Assembly (NCBI RefSeq): GCF_019598945.1
Contig: NZ_CP080598.1
Location: forward strand, 1,984,001-2,048,000
Reading direction: 5' to 3'
DNA from: Sphaerospermopsis torques-reginae ITEP-024
Lineage (GTDB): Bacteria; Cyanobacteriota; Cyanobacteriia; Cyanobacteriales; Nostocaceae
DNA length: 64,000 nucleotides
The position numbers and the translations under genes were made by a program. The notes beneath the pieces were generated by a model. That model ran no database searches. It worked only from the letters and a program-made list of their open reading frames with translations, and had not been told where the DNA came from. The number at the start of each line of letters is the position of its first letter. The first letter of the stretch is position 1. Below, piece after piece: positions 26,766 to 35,089 of the stretch.

Positions 26766-26862
26766 GTAATTGGTAATTGGTAATTGGTAATTGGTAATTG
26801 GTAAAAATAAAATTGATTACCCAGTCACCAGTCACCAGTCACCAGTCACCAGTCACCAGTCA
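26766..26862. repeat. Two tandem repeat arrays upstream of cobH
   Basis: AATTGGT units (26766-26803) and CAGTCAC units (26820-26862, about six copies) lie between the TPM gene and cobH. Confidence 0.75.
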
Positions 26863-26863
26863 C

Positions 26864-27673
26864 TCAAGATTCAGCACTGGAAGAAGGACGACTGAAAACA
26901 GGAGAGAGATAGGCGACTAACAGACCTATTAAAAAAGCGGAAATATTACGAACTAGAGGAATCCAATCGCTGGTACGGGTAATAACTGGGGCAATACCGA
27001 AGGCAATAAACAAAATTCCCCACAAAGGTGAGAAAATTAACGCCCACTGCCAAGCAAAGACTTGTTTTTCATCGCGGGGTTGTGCCGCAAAGCCACAAAT
27101 CACACCACCAATAGCTGATGTAATCAGGGTGAGTATCCATTGTTCTCTTGGTAGTCCAGGAACGACGTTACAACCACCTTTGAGTAAACAACCTTTTACT
27201 GAATCTAAAGCCTGTAGAATTGCTTGATCTTCGCCGTTTTCCCTGACAAAGTACAAGTTACCAAACCGGGTTTGTAGTTCAATCCAAAATGTGCGGGGTA
27301 AAAGTTCATAAACCGCATCACCCACACTAAAACTGAGAATATTACCACCGCGAGCATCTGCAACTAAAAGAATGCTTTTGTCATCCAAACCCCAATATTT
27401 GATCACTGCCCTGCCTGGGGTGCGGTCATACTGGGTTAATACTCGCAATTTCCAGCCAGTATCCGTTTCAAATTGTTCTAAGTCTTTGACAAGTTTTTCT
27501 TCCTGGGGGTCTGGGAGAGTCTTTGCTAAATCGACAACTGGGGTAAATGTGTCCGGTAGTAAGTCAGGATTTTCATAAGCTAAGGCTGATGGTGAATGAA
27601 TCGCCCAAATTGACCCAGCAAAGCAAAATACTGCAATGGATACTAAGATTTTTCGCCAAAAACAACGCTGCAT
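26864..27673 (-). CDS. TPM-domain protein (TLP18.3/Psb32 type), exported with C-terminal membrane spans
   Basis: A 269-residue protein. The signal peptide is about 1-32 (ILVSIAVFCFAGSIWAI, cleavage near ALAYENP). The TPM domain is about 40-170, with VVDLAKTLPDPQEEKLVKDLEQF, TGWKLRVLTQYDRTPGRAV, DDKSILLVADARGGNILSF and the C-terminal helix. Three hydrophobic spans follow (WILTLITSAIGGVICGF, WALIFSPLWGILFIAFG, ISAFLIGLLVAYL). Plant and cyanobacterial relatives aid photosystem II repair on the lumenal side of thylakoids. The extra membrane anchor differs from soluble TLP18.3. I chose the ATG at 27673; an in-frame ATG 13 codons upstream lacks similarity. Confidence 0.83.
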   Translation of the reverse strand: MQRCFWRKILVSIAVFCFAGSIWAIHSPSALAYENPDLLPDTFTPVVDLAKTLPDPQEEKLVKDLEQFETDTGWKLRVLTQYDRTPGRAVIKYWGLDDKSILLVADARGGNILSFSVGDAVYELLPRTFWIELQTRFGNLYFVRENGEDQAILQALDSVKGCLLKGGCNVVPGLPREQWILTLITSAIGGVICGFAAQPRDEKQVFAWQWALIFSPLWGILFIAFGIAPVITRTSDWIPLVRNISAFLIGLLVAYLSPVFSRPSSSAES

Positions 27674-27784
27674 GGAATTTTTTATACAAATATTAAGGGC
27701 AAAGGTAAACAAGTGCTTTTTAAAGATTACGAGAAAAGTGATACTTCTTTACACTTGTTTACTTTACTCTAATTTAAGGTCAGT

Positions 27785-27912
27785 TGTCAGGAGGCAGGAG
27801 GCAGGAGGCAGGAGGCAGGAGGCAGGATTTTTTTATTTTGGATTTTGGATTTTGGATTTTGGAATGTTTTTGTCAACTCCAATCTAAAATCTAAAATCTA
27901 AAATCTAAAATT
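27785..27912. repeat. Tandem repeats able to form a hairpin
   Basis: GGCAGGA units (27788-27827) are followed by GGATTTT units (about 27838-27863) and, after 20 bp, AATCTAA heptamers (27882-27911). The last two arrays are in opposite sense and can pair. This lies between two leftward genes. Confidence 0.7.
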
Positions 27913-27937
27913 TTTCTCCCCAGTCACCAGTCATCAG

Positions 27938-28411
27938 TCACCTATCAACTATTCTTCTATTTTCCGAACTTAGCAATTCTCGATCTGGCAAGGTTAAATC
28001 TGGTTTGTTATTCATGGATAAGCGTTCGGGGTTGCGTCTGGCAGGTTGTTGGCGTGTGAAGGTTTTCCAGGCTGCTTTAACACCAACTACTAGGCTGCGT
28101 GTGCTGACTTGAATATTTTGAGCTTGTTTTTTGGCACTATTCAAACTTTGATCTACTTGTTTAACGACTTGACCGGCACTTTTGACACCTTCACTCACAT
28201 CATCGGTTAAGTCTGTGATTTCTAAACTGGTATTACGAATGGCTTTGAGGGTGGGGGGTAACTCTCTTGAGAGGGTATCAAAAAATTTTTCGGCACTACG
28301 GGCGGCGCGTGCTAATTCCTGCACAGCGGGTATGGCCGCTACTAAAACAGCGGTGAGACTAGCAGCGACTAAGAGTATAGACAGTCCCAGCCAAAAGAGA
28401 GGGTCAATCAC
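27938..28411 (-). CDS. DUF948-type membrane-anchored protein
   Basis: A 157-residue protein with one N-terminal span (IDPLFWLGLSILLVAASLTAVLVA) followed by a long amphipathic region (VQELARAARSAEKFFDTL, SLEITDLTDDVSEGVKSAGQVVKQVDQSLNSA), the pattern of the DUF948 family. The tail is hydrophilic and Pro/Arg/Asn-rich. It starts with GTG at 28411 and follows the YtxH-domain gene by 20 bp, forming an operon. The function of this pair is unknown; in other bacteria these families are linked to stress and the cell envelope. Confidence 0.8.
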   Translation of the reverse strand: MIDPLFWLGLSILLVAASLTAVLVAAIPAVQELARAARSAEKFFDTLSRELPPTLKAIRNTSLEITDLTDDVSEGVKSAGQVVKQVDQSLNSAKKQAQNIQVSTRSLVVGVKAAWKTFTRQQPARRNPERLSMNNKPDLTLPDRELLSSENRRIVDR

Positions 28412-28431
28412 GGTTATGCTATTTGTGAGCG

Positions 28432-28779
28432 TTATAGATTCTGGTTGAGAGAATCAGTGTTTTTAGGTTCAGCAGGGTTTGGCCTGTTTAGGGCTTGGCT
28501 TTCGCGTTGGGTGGCTTCTACTCCGGCTGCGATCGCTTCCCGCAGTCTCTCTAGGGTATCATCCCAGTTTTGCAATGCGGTGGCAGAAAGTCGATCAGCT
28601 TGAATCTGTACGCTGGTTGATATATCTTCTGCTAACTCTGGTAAGGCATCTGCTGATTTTTTCAAAAGTTTCCGCGTTTCTCTCCCTGGGCGGGGTGCAG
28701 CGAGTAAGCCGGCTACAGCACCAATGGTAGCTCCTAGCATCATACCGCCTATAAATATTCCCGAACGATTATTAGACAT
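28432..28779 (-). CDS. YtxH-domain protein
   Basis: A 115-residue small protein with the YtxH/GvpP-like motif GIFIGGMMLGATIGAVAGLLAAPRPGRETRKLLKK at its N-terminus (a glycine-rich span closed by the AP-x-x-G-x-x-T/x-R signature), followed by a helical region and a Pro/Asn-rich tail. First gene of the two-gene operon with the DUF948 protein, which also has a membrane anchor. This gene order is common in cyanobacteria. Function unknown, often stress-related in Gram-positives. Confidence 0.83.
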   Translation of the reverse strand: MSNNRSGIFIGGMMLGATIGAVAGLLAAPRPGRETRKLLKKSADALPELAEDISTSVQIQADRLSATALQNWDDTLERLREAIAAGVEATQRESQALNRPNPAEPKNTDSLNQNL

Positions 28780-28893
28780 TTTTATGGTTAATCTTTTATA
28801 TTCATTACACTCATTTTATGCTGGTTTGATGTTCTGGCAATAGGGAGTCATGGAGCAAGCGGTAGTTGAAGCTGTCGAAACTCACGGTGAAGT

Positions 28894-29205
28894 TTATAAT
28901 TTATACTTTTTATACTTCTGCCAAATGTTTTTCCCTAGTAATACGAGGTTAAGAATTTGTTGCACCTGTTGAATTTGCAATTTCAGGTTTTGGTGTTTTT
29001 GCCGTAATTCATAAATTTGCTGTTGTCCTGTATAAATATTTTCTGGTGCTGTATATAATACGGTATGGAGAGCGTGTTCATAGCTGTTTAACCTGTCTGC
29101 TATGATTCTCAACTTGTGTTTAAGTTGCCATACCAGCCCAGCTATGTAAAGCAGCATTATTGAGATCATGATATTAATCAGGACAACTATAATAACCATA
29201 ATCAC
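28894..29205 (-). CDS. Small membrane-anchored coiled-coil protein
   Basis: A protein of about 103 residues with a strong N-terminal span (IIVVLINIMISIMLLYIAGLVW) and a C-terminal helical, Gln-rich coiled coil (QQQIYELRQKHQNLKLQIQQVQQIL) with a basic end (KYKKYK). Several starts are possible: TTG at 29229, GTG at 29205 and ATG at 29199. I choose the GTG at 29205 because AAAGG lies nine bases upstream. I do not recognise a named family, and the function is unknown. Confidence 0.6.
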   Translation of the reverse strand: MIMVIIVVLINIMISIMLLYIAGLVWQLKHKLRIIADRLNSYEHALHTVLYTAPENIYTGQQQIYELRQKHQNLKLQIQQVQQILNLVLLGKNIWQKYKKYKL

Positions 29206-29341
29206 TATTTTTACCTTTGGCACGCTCAAATACTATTACTTTTACCTTTTTGCTCTCACTGTAGCCCTAACTTCAGTTGTTTGACATTCAGTTAAACTAC
29301 ACTTTAAAGGTGATACTAGAACATATTTGATTTGAAATCAG

Positions 29342-29743
29342 ATGGCAGATAAAAATTTAGAAGCTTTAGAAGCATTAATAGTTAAAATTGTGAAAAAGCT
29401 GCTCAAAAAAGAACTCAGGAAGCTCAATCAGCATAGTTTACCAATTGTGACAACTGAGGTAAATCAGCAATTAGACAATTTTTTGGAAACTTTTGCGACT
29501 CCAACAGAAACAAGCTTTTCAGCACAAATACTTAATGATGTAGATACCAGTAGTTTGATGAATTTATCTACTAAAGAAGATGTGGAACTTGAACGCAAGT
29601 TAAGGGAACTGAAATTTAAACAAGAACTGAGGAAAGATTGGATATTATTTATTCTCAAAGATGTCATAGTTTATGCTGCTACTATTATATTTATTTTTAT
29701 TTTATCTGGTTTTTATTTATTCACTCTTATTCAGAAATCATGA
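29342..29743 (+). CDS. Hypothetical protein with C-terminal membrane anchor
   Basis: A 133-residue protein with a basic N-terminal helix (LIVKIVKKLLKKELRKLNQ), an acidic middle and a charged helix (DVELERKLRELKFKQELRKD) leading into a single C-terminal span (VIVYAATIIFIFILSGFYLF). It looks like a tail-anchored protein with the bulk in the cytoplasm. No family recognised. It ends just before a family A MITE-like element. The next membrane gene (30058) lies on the same strand. Confidence 0.6.
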   Translation: MADKNLEALEALIVKIVKKLLKKELRKLNQHSLPIVTTEVNQQLDNFLETFATPTETSFSAQILNDVDTSSLMNLSTKEDVELERKLRELKFKQELRKDWILFILKDVIVYAATIIFIFILSGFYLFTLIQKS

Positions 29744-29778
29744 TTCGGCAAAATTCACAGGCCGCTATTTGTATTTTT

Positions 29779-29911
29779 GGGAGCATCCCAATTTTGAAAA
29801 AATAACCGCAGCAACACCAAAAACTCTCTTCTTCCTTCTTTCCTTCGTGGTTCGTTCATTTCACGTCTTTACCTCGCACAAAAAATAAACTTACACATTT
29901 GGGATGCTCCC
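29779..29911. mobile_element. MITE-like element, family A copy 2
   Basis: A 133-bp element with perfect 13-bp terminal inverted repeats GGGAGCATCCCAA (29779-29791) and TTGGGATGCTCCC (29899-29911). The interior matches copy 1 at 9708-9838 at both ends (AATAACCGC, ACACCAAAAACTCTC, AATAAACTTACACA); the middle varies. Confidence 0.8.
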
Positions 29912-30057
29912 TTTGTATTTTTTGTGAGTTTTGCTGATAGCTGATAGCTGACGGCTGAATGCTTATCCTGTTTCCTGCCATATCATGTCACTTACCATTT
30001 CGGAAATTTCATTGCTATATTAGAGTGAACTACTATTTTTGTGAGGTTTGGGAAACT

Positions 30058-30777
30058 GTGCGTGATGATTTAAGAGGTTTGGAAATTAGTCATCAAGAGT
30101 TGGAACAATTGACTAATTTACCTGTTCATAATGAGTTGTTTATCATTACTAATTATCTCAATCATTTGCGAAAAAGATTAATCGCAAAAATCAAAGGTTC
30201 TGAAGGAGCTACGGTAATTTTTATCGGTTGTTCAACTTTTGTTTTTTCATATCTGGTATTTGATGTTATTATTAAAATATTTGCCAGTTGGATTACTATT
30301 CCCTCTTGGATATTACTAATTTTAGTTAGTGTCTGGAGTGGGGGTTTAATCCAAACTATCTTATATTTTCTTTGGAGGAGTAAAAGCAAATTACTGAAAA
30401 AAAATATGACTAATTCTTTACAAAATTTACTCAATGATGTGGAAAGATATAATGCAGTGATTAAAGCTATATATATTAATGATCAAATAGAAGAAGCAGG
30501 TAATCCAGAGGTAGGTATCACGCACAGAGAACGAGTTATTCAAGCTTTGAACTTAACTAAATTAGATTTAGTACGTGCTTTGAAGACAGAAAGAATTTTG
30601 CGAGAAAATAAGAATTTCATCCTGAGTAATGCTGATTTATTTGCTAGTAATTTAGCTGCTTTAACTGCTATCCAAGTGACTGAACAAGCAACGGAACATG
30701 GACGATTATTAAATGAAGCATTGCAGATTGCTTTAGATGTGCAATATGAAATGCGAAGGTTACAGGAACATGGTTAA
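30058..30777 (+). CDS. Membrane protein with long C-terminal helical domain, unknown
   Basis: About 239 residues from the GTG at 30058 (VRDDLRGLEISHQELEQL). Two spans are visible (ATVIFIGCSTFVFSYLVFDVII and IPSWILLILVSVWSGGLIQTILYFL), flanked by basic residues, followed by a cytoplasmic helical region with ERYNAVIKAIYINDQIEEAG and a charged C-terminus. The frame is open up to an ATG at 29959, but that stretch overlaps GCTGATA repeats and looks non-coding, so I prefer 30058, which has a GAGG about 14 bases upstream. Conserved in cyanobacteria as far as I can judge; function unknown. Confidence 0.6.
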   Translation: MRDDLRGLEISHQELEQLTNLPVHNELFIITNYLNHLRKRLIAKIKGSEGATVIFIGCSTFVFSYLVFDVIIKIFASWITIPSWILLILVSVWSGGLIQTILYFLWRSKSKLLKKNMTNSLQNLLNDVERYNAVIKAIYINDQIEEAGNPEVGITHRERVIQALNLTKLDLVRALKTERILRENKNFILSNADLFASNLAALTAIQVTEQATEHGRLLNEALQIALDVQYEMRRLQEHG

Positions 30778-30904
30778 AAAACTTCCAAATCAAAAAATAA
30801 GTAGTTGGGCAAAATAAATTTTATAGTTAGAAGAGGGAACAGATCAGGAATACAGAGATTTTTGTTTTCAATCAATATGTTAAATTAATTTTGCCTGGGT
30901 ACTT

Positions 30905-31124
30905 ATTTATCAATTGATAATTGACAATTGACAATTGATAATTGTTTCATTCAAGGCTTCCGCCGTGAGCGTCAGCCGATAGCGTAGCGTGGCGTTAGCC
31001 ATACGGTTTAAAACCTCCCCTTTCAAGGGGAAAAAACCCAAAAAAATCCGCTTTTTCAATCCTCTCCCTTTAAGGGAGAGGTCATTGTCAATTTTGAATT
31101 GTTAATTGTCCATTATTGAAATTT
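30905..31124. repeat. Dispersed repeat, family C copy 2 (inverted, with nested insert)
   Basis: Reverse complement of the element at 25907-26075, with the same ends (ATTTATCAATTGATAA, CCATTATTGAAATTT). It carries about 50 extra bases at 30954-31003 (GGCTTCCGCCGTGAGCGTC through GGCGTTAGCCAT), a different short repeat nested within it. Confidence 0.75.
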
Positions 31125-31240
31125 CCAGCAGATTACTCCCTTGCAAAAATTTTGTTAATCTTCTCTGGCAGGAAAGGAGTAACATTAAATAATATAAGGC
31201 ACGCGGTAGCGTGGATTTAGCGTAGGTATTGCACATTGAT

Positions 31241-32008
31241 ATGGACTGGAAAGAAATTAGAGGCAACTGGGTAATTATTCCCCGTCATCCCATCGGGATC
31301 ATCCATTTTTTGGGGGGTGCATTTGTCGCTACCGCACCCCACCTAACTTACCGCTGGTTATTAGAACAGTTGGCGGCTAAAGGTTATGTGGTTATTGCTA
31401 CACCTTTTGTCAACACCTTAGATCATCAGGCGATCGCTGAATCTGTATTGCTGAACTTTGAACGCACTCTAGAACGCCTACACTATTCCGGTGAATTACG
31501 CAAGCTGTACCTACCAATTTATGGTATTGGACACAGTATGGGTTGCAAATTGCATTTACTGATTGGTAGCGTGTTTCCCGTAGAACGGGCGGGTAATATT
31601 CTTATCTCCTTTAACAATTATACTGCTAAAGATGCCATTCCCCTCGTAGAACAATTAAATTCTACTTTGGCGATTGAGTTTACTCCCACACCCTTAGAAA
31701 CTAACCAACTTGTAGAAGAACGTTATCAAATTCGTCGTAATTTTTTAATCAAATTTAGCAATGATAATCTTGATCAATCAGCAATTTTAACAAAAATATT
31801 ACAAAAACGTTTTCCAGAAATGGTGACAGTACAAACCTTACCTGGTAATCATACCACACCATTAGGTCAAGATATTAATTGGCAAGCTGGAAATTCTTTT
31901 ACTCCTCTTGATGCTTTAGGACAATGGTTTAAGCAAGAGGTATATCGTGATTTACACCAGCTTAAAAAAGTCATGCTTTTATGGCTTAATCCTCTTGCAT
32001 CTTCATAA
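31241..32008 (+). CDS. DUF1350-family alpha/beta-hydrolase-like protein
   Basis: A 255-residue protein of the DUF1350 family, found in cyanobacteria and plastids. Landmarks are GIIHFLGGAFVATAPHLTYRWLLE near the N-terminus, KGYVVIATPFVNTLDHQAIA, and the nucleophile-elbow-like YGIGHSMGCKLHLLIGS (G-x-S-x-G variant G-H-S-M-G), followed by NILISFNNY and LPGNHTTPLGQD near the end with a candidate catalytic histidine. It is probably an esterase-like enzyme, but no activity is established. I chose the ATG at 31241; a TTG four codons upstream is in frame. Confidence 0.85.
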   Translation: MDWKEIRGNWVIIPRHPIGIIHFLGGAFVATAPHLTYRWLLEQLAAKGYVVIATPFVNTLDHQAIAESVLLNFERTLERLHYSGELRKLYLPIYGIGHSMGCKLHLLIGSVFPVERAGNILISFNNYTAKDAIPLVEQLNSTLAIEFTPTPLETNQLVEERYQIRRNFLIKFSNDNLDQSAILTKILQKRFPEMVTVQTLPGNHTTPLGQDINWQAGNSFTPLDALGQWFKQEVYRDLHQLKKVMLLWLNPLASS

Positions 32009-32258
32009 TACCCCAGGAGTCAGGAATACACACTGATTAATACTTACTTTGATTTCAATTCTGTACTGCTATTAACTGAAATATGCTGTATGTGATGATA
32101 TCAAAATCTTAGTAAGTAAATGGATCATTAAAAATGATTTTTTAAAACCAAAGTTAGTAGTTTTGAGACATCATACTACTAACCATTTGTTCATAACTTT
32201 CATCTTGTATTTTAATTTGTATTCCTGGGTATAATATTGATTGTATAAACGATTTATT

Positions 32259-33395
32259 ATGTTTCAAATTTTAGTAATTGATGATGATTATTCCATACAC
32301 ATCCTGCTCAAAAGGATGTTGGAAAAACAAGGTTATCAAGTCATCACCTCTAGTAATGGCGAGGAAGGAATTTTACAGGCTCTGGCTTGTCCTCCAGCGA
32401 TGATTATTTGTGATTGGATCATGCCAGGTTTATCTGGTTTGGAAGTCTGCGATCGCATCAAGAAAGACCCTAAATTATCCTCCACATTTTTTATTTTATT
32501 AACATCTTTAGATTCAGTTGCAGATCGCGTCAAAGGACTAGATGCTGGTGCTGATGATTTTATTTCCAAACCTATCGAACAAAATGAACTGCAAGCCAGA
32601 GTCAGAGCAGGATTACGTCTACATCAGTTAAATCGGGATTTACAAACTCAAAAGCTATTATTAGAAACAGAACTAGCAGAAGCAGCAGAATATGTCAAAT
32701 CCCTTTTACCCTTACCCATGTCTACACCTCTGACTATTAGTTCTCGATTCATTCCCTCACGACAACTAGGAGGAGATTGCTTTGATTATTATTGGTTAGA
32801 TGCCGATCATTTGGCAATTTATTTATTAGATACTGCTGGACATGGACTCAGAGCAACTCTTCCCTCTGTTTCTGTACTTAATCTACTGCGCTCACGGGCG
32901 CTCAAAGAACTTAATTATTATCAGCCTAGTCAGGTGTTAAAAGCTTTAAATGATACTTTCCAAATCAATTATCAAAATGATAAATATTTTACTATTTGGT
33001 ATGGTGTATACAACCGCATAAATCGTCAGCTAATTTATGCAAGTGCTGGACATCCACCCGCAGTATTAGTATCTGGAAAATCTCCCAGTACCACAGAAAT
33101 AAAACTCCTAAAAACACCAGGAATGCCAGTTGGGATGTTTCCTGAAGCAAAATATGTGGATGAAACTTACCAAATTGAAAAATGCAGTAGTCTTTACATT
33201 TTTAGCGATGGCGCTTATGAAATTACTAAATCAGATGGTAATCTTTGGAGTCTGGATGGATTTGTTCAGTTGCTAGTTAGCTTACAACATTCTGTTGATT
33301 ACCAACTTGATTATATACTGAAATATTTAATCAATTTAAACTCCAAAGAATCCTTTGATGATGATTTATCTATTCTGCAAATTAAATTTGATTAA
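32259..33395 (+). CDS. Response regulator fused to PP2C-type (SpoIIE/RsbU) phosphatase
   Basis: A 378-residue two-domain signalling protein. The receiver domain is about 1-122 (ILVIDDDYSIHILLKRML, phosphoacceptor aspartate in MIICDWIMPGLSG, LLTSLD, and the lysine in FISKPIE). A short coiled linker (LLLETELAEAAEYVKSLLP) leads to a SpoIIE-type phosphatase domain (about 165-378) with GGDCFDYYWLD, LLDTAGHGLRATLPS, YASAGHPPAVL and FSDGAYEI, so the metal-binding aspartates are in place. It should dephosphorylate a STAS anti-sigma antagonist when phosphorylated. A STAS gene lies convergently next to it, overlapping by 4 bp, which is the likely substrate. Start ATG at 32259; a TTG six codons upstream is possible. 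Confidence 0.9.
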   Translation: MFQILVIDDDYSIHILLKRMLEKQGYQVITSSNGEEGILQALACPPAMIICDWIMPGLSGLEVCDRIKKDPKLSSTFFILLTSLDSVADRVKGLDAGADDFISKPIEQNELQARVRAGLRLHQLNRDLQTQKLLLETELAEAAEYVKSLLPLPMSTPLTISSRFIPSRQLGGDCFDYYWLDADHLAIYLLDTAGHGLRATLPSVSVLNLLRSRALKELNYYQPSQVLKALNDTFQINYQNDKYFTIWYGVYNRINRQLIYASAGHPPAVLVSGKSPSTTEIKLLKTPGMPVGMFPEAKYVDETYQIEKCSSLYIFSDGAYEITKSDGNLWSLDGFVQLLVSLQHSVDYQLDYILKYLINLNSKESFDDDLSILQIKFD

Positions 33396-33727
33396 CTTGT
33401 AGCTAGTAATATCTGATTAAAAGCATCTTGGCTAGGAAAAATTTCCAAGACTTTATTGATACTGGTTAATTCAAATATCATCCTCACTTGATCATTTACC
33501 GAACAGAGAACCATTTTAATGCCAGCATCTCGTAGGGTTTTAAATGCTAATACTAGAGAGCCTAAACCAGAACTATCCAGAAATGTAATATTTTGACAAT
33601 CAACTAAAACAATCTTTACACCCTTTACACCACTTGCTAGAATTTGGGCAATATCTTGCTGAAATTCTGATGCAGTTTCAGCATTTAAATTTTTTTTAAG
33701 TGTAAGAACTTTCACCTGCTGACTCAT
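33392..33727 (-). CDS. STAS-domain anti-sigma factor antagonist
   Basis: A 111-residue SpoIIAA/RsbV-like protein. The phosphorylation loop is VDCQNITFLDSSGLGSLVLAFK, with the serine doublet in LDSSGLG the predicted phosphosite. It starts MSQQVKVLTLKKNLNAET and ends in the regular alpha-beta STAS pattern. It converges with the PP2C response regulator and overlaps its stop by 4 bp. The pair fits a partner-switching module: kinase phosphorylates, PP2C dephosphorylates this protein. No anti-sigma kinase is visible in the window. Confidence 0.92.
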   Translation of the reverse strand: MSQQVKVLTLKKNLNAETASEFQQDIAQILASGVKGVKIVLVDCQNITFLDSSGLGSLVLAFKTLRDAGIKMVLCSVNDQVRMIFELTSINKVLEIFPSQDAFNQILLATS

Positions 33728-34045
33728 AATTAGGTTACTCTGATTGATATCAATGGTGTTCTCTTGTAGCTAGTATATACCAATATAGTCAATTTTCCTC
33801 AAATAATCATCAGAACACCAGAAATATTTACCTACTTTAAATAGCTTATTAAATATCAAATTCTTCATAAAAAAAATATAATTTTCTACTTAAAAATTAA
33901 TATAAAATGTTCAAATTTGAACTGATAGACATTGGATTTTAGCTAGAAATTTATTCCCGAAAAATCAATAGTTAACATAACATATTTTGCCATTTGATTA
34001 ATGAATGACACTGACTCAATTACTTTTGAGTAAAAGAATCAATCA
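33728..34045. other. 318-bp AT-rich spacer
   Basis: Lies between the STAS gene and the HTH-GrpE gene. Very AT-rich; a small CTCAATTACTTTTGAG palindrome at about 34014-34029 could be a terminator stem for the leftward gene. Nothing else seen. Confidence 0.35.
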
Positions 34046-34726
34046 TTACACAGGATTTACCTTAGCTCGATAAAGCAGCTTATCACCTTGACGGTATCCA
34101 ACATAACACACTTTGACTTTTTCGCCTAGTTGGGCTGTTCCCTGCAATAATTCATGCCATTGGGGATCATAAGGTATTTCGGCTCCCACAGAGGCGATCG
34201 CTTCCACACCCCAAGCTTGCAATAATTTTTCCAGAGGCTTTTGCACCACAGGTAGTATTTTAACCGCTTCTAGCTGGGGATTATCCTTAGCTTTCTGTGC
34301 TGCTGTAGGCCAAAACAACAATAAAGATTCCAAAATTTGTAAACTCGACTGCTGAAACTCCTGCTGTAACACCTCTCGTTGTTGTTCTAGCATCAGCACG
34401 ATTCGTTCATACTCTCTTTTGAGATCAGAATTTTCTTGTAACAATTGTTTATCCGTACTTAACTTGTGAGTTGTGACTGCAAAACCTACAACTTGGAAAT
34501 CAGAACTTGCAGTTGAAAACGCTGCTACTATTTCACCGAGTGATATCTGTAGGATTGTTGATAGCTTCAGCAGAACCTCTACCCGCATTTGCTCCAACCT
34601 TCCCCTTCTTAAACACAAGATTTGCCACTCGGAAACACCAGCAGCGTCACTCAAAGATTTAAAACTAGAGATACCTACACGCTGCATTAAATTTCGCAAC
34701 TTTGAGGTGAAATCTTGATCCGGCAT
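34046..34726 (-). CDS. HTH domain fused to coiled coil and GrpE-like domain
   Basis: A 226-residue protein of mixed layout. Residues about 5-70 are a Cro/C1-like helix-turn-helix (LRNLMQRVGISSFKSLSDAAGVSEWQI, LRRGRLEQMRVEVLLKLSTILQISLGEI). Residues about 90-125 are a coiled coil (LLQENSDLKREYERIVLMLEQQREVLQQEF). The C-terminal part has GrpE signatures: LLLFWPTAAQKAK, LLQAWGVEAIASVGAEIPYDPQWHELLQG and VKVCYVGYRQGDKLLYRAKV, matching the GrpE beta domain (F-D-P-x-x-H-E and G-Y-x-x-G-D-x-x-x-R-x-A-x-V). It may be a DnaK cofactor with a DNA-binding or dimerisation head; cyanobacterial homologues are annotated as GrpE-like. Function is inferred. Confidence 0.8.
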   Translation of the reverse strand: MPDQDFTSKLRNLMQRVGISSFKSLSDAAGVSEWQILCLRRGRLEQMRVEVLLKLSTILQISLGEIVAAFSTASSDFQVVGFAVTTHKLSTDKQLLQENSDLKREYERIVLMLEQQREVLQQEFQQSSLQILESLLLFWPTAAQKAKDNPQLEAVKILPVVQKPLEKLLQAWGVEAIASVGAEIPYDPQWHELLQGTAQLGEKVKVCYVGYRQGDKLLYRAKVNPV

Positions 34727-35089
34727 AAGGCATAGGATATAGGTTTTAGTTTCATATTATACTCCATTTCCTTAATCTTGATTCCACCAGTAAACTTCTC
34801 AACATCCAAGGTGTTTTTTCATGCACCCGCATTCTTGGATTTATTAAAAAATTGGCTCTCACATCCCGTCATACCAGGATGACTTTACGAAAGAATATAT
34901 AGTAGACTGTAAGTGTAGTTGCAGTCATTCCTATAGAAAAAGCCTACCATTACAGATTTTTAGGTATATTAAAAACGATTATCAACAATAACCTAAATCC
35001 TTAGCTTTAGTAATCACCGCACTTTGACAGTGGTGAAAATATCAAAAACAAAGTTTTCCACTATTGAATTAATTCCTTGTGAATATTTC
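34727..35089. other. Divergent promoter region, 363 bp
   Basis: Between the HTH-GrpE gene and the Crp-family gene. No tandem repeats or RNA genes stand out. A T/A-rich stretch around 34895-34905 (ATATATAGTAGAC) could be a promoter for the Crp gene. Confidence 0.35.

Noticed and set aside
26820-26862. Another array considered as CRISPR
   Set aside because: CAGTCAC units repeat head to tail without spacers.
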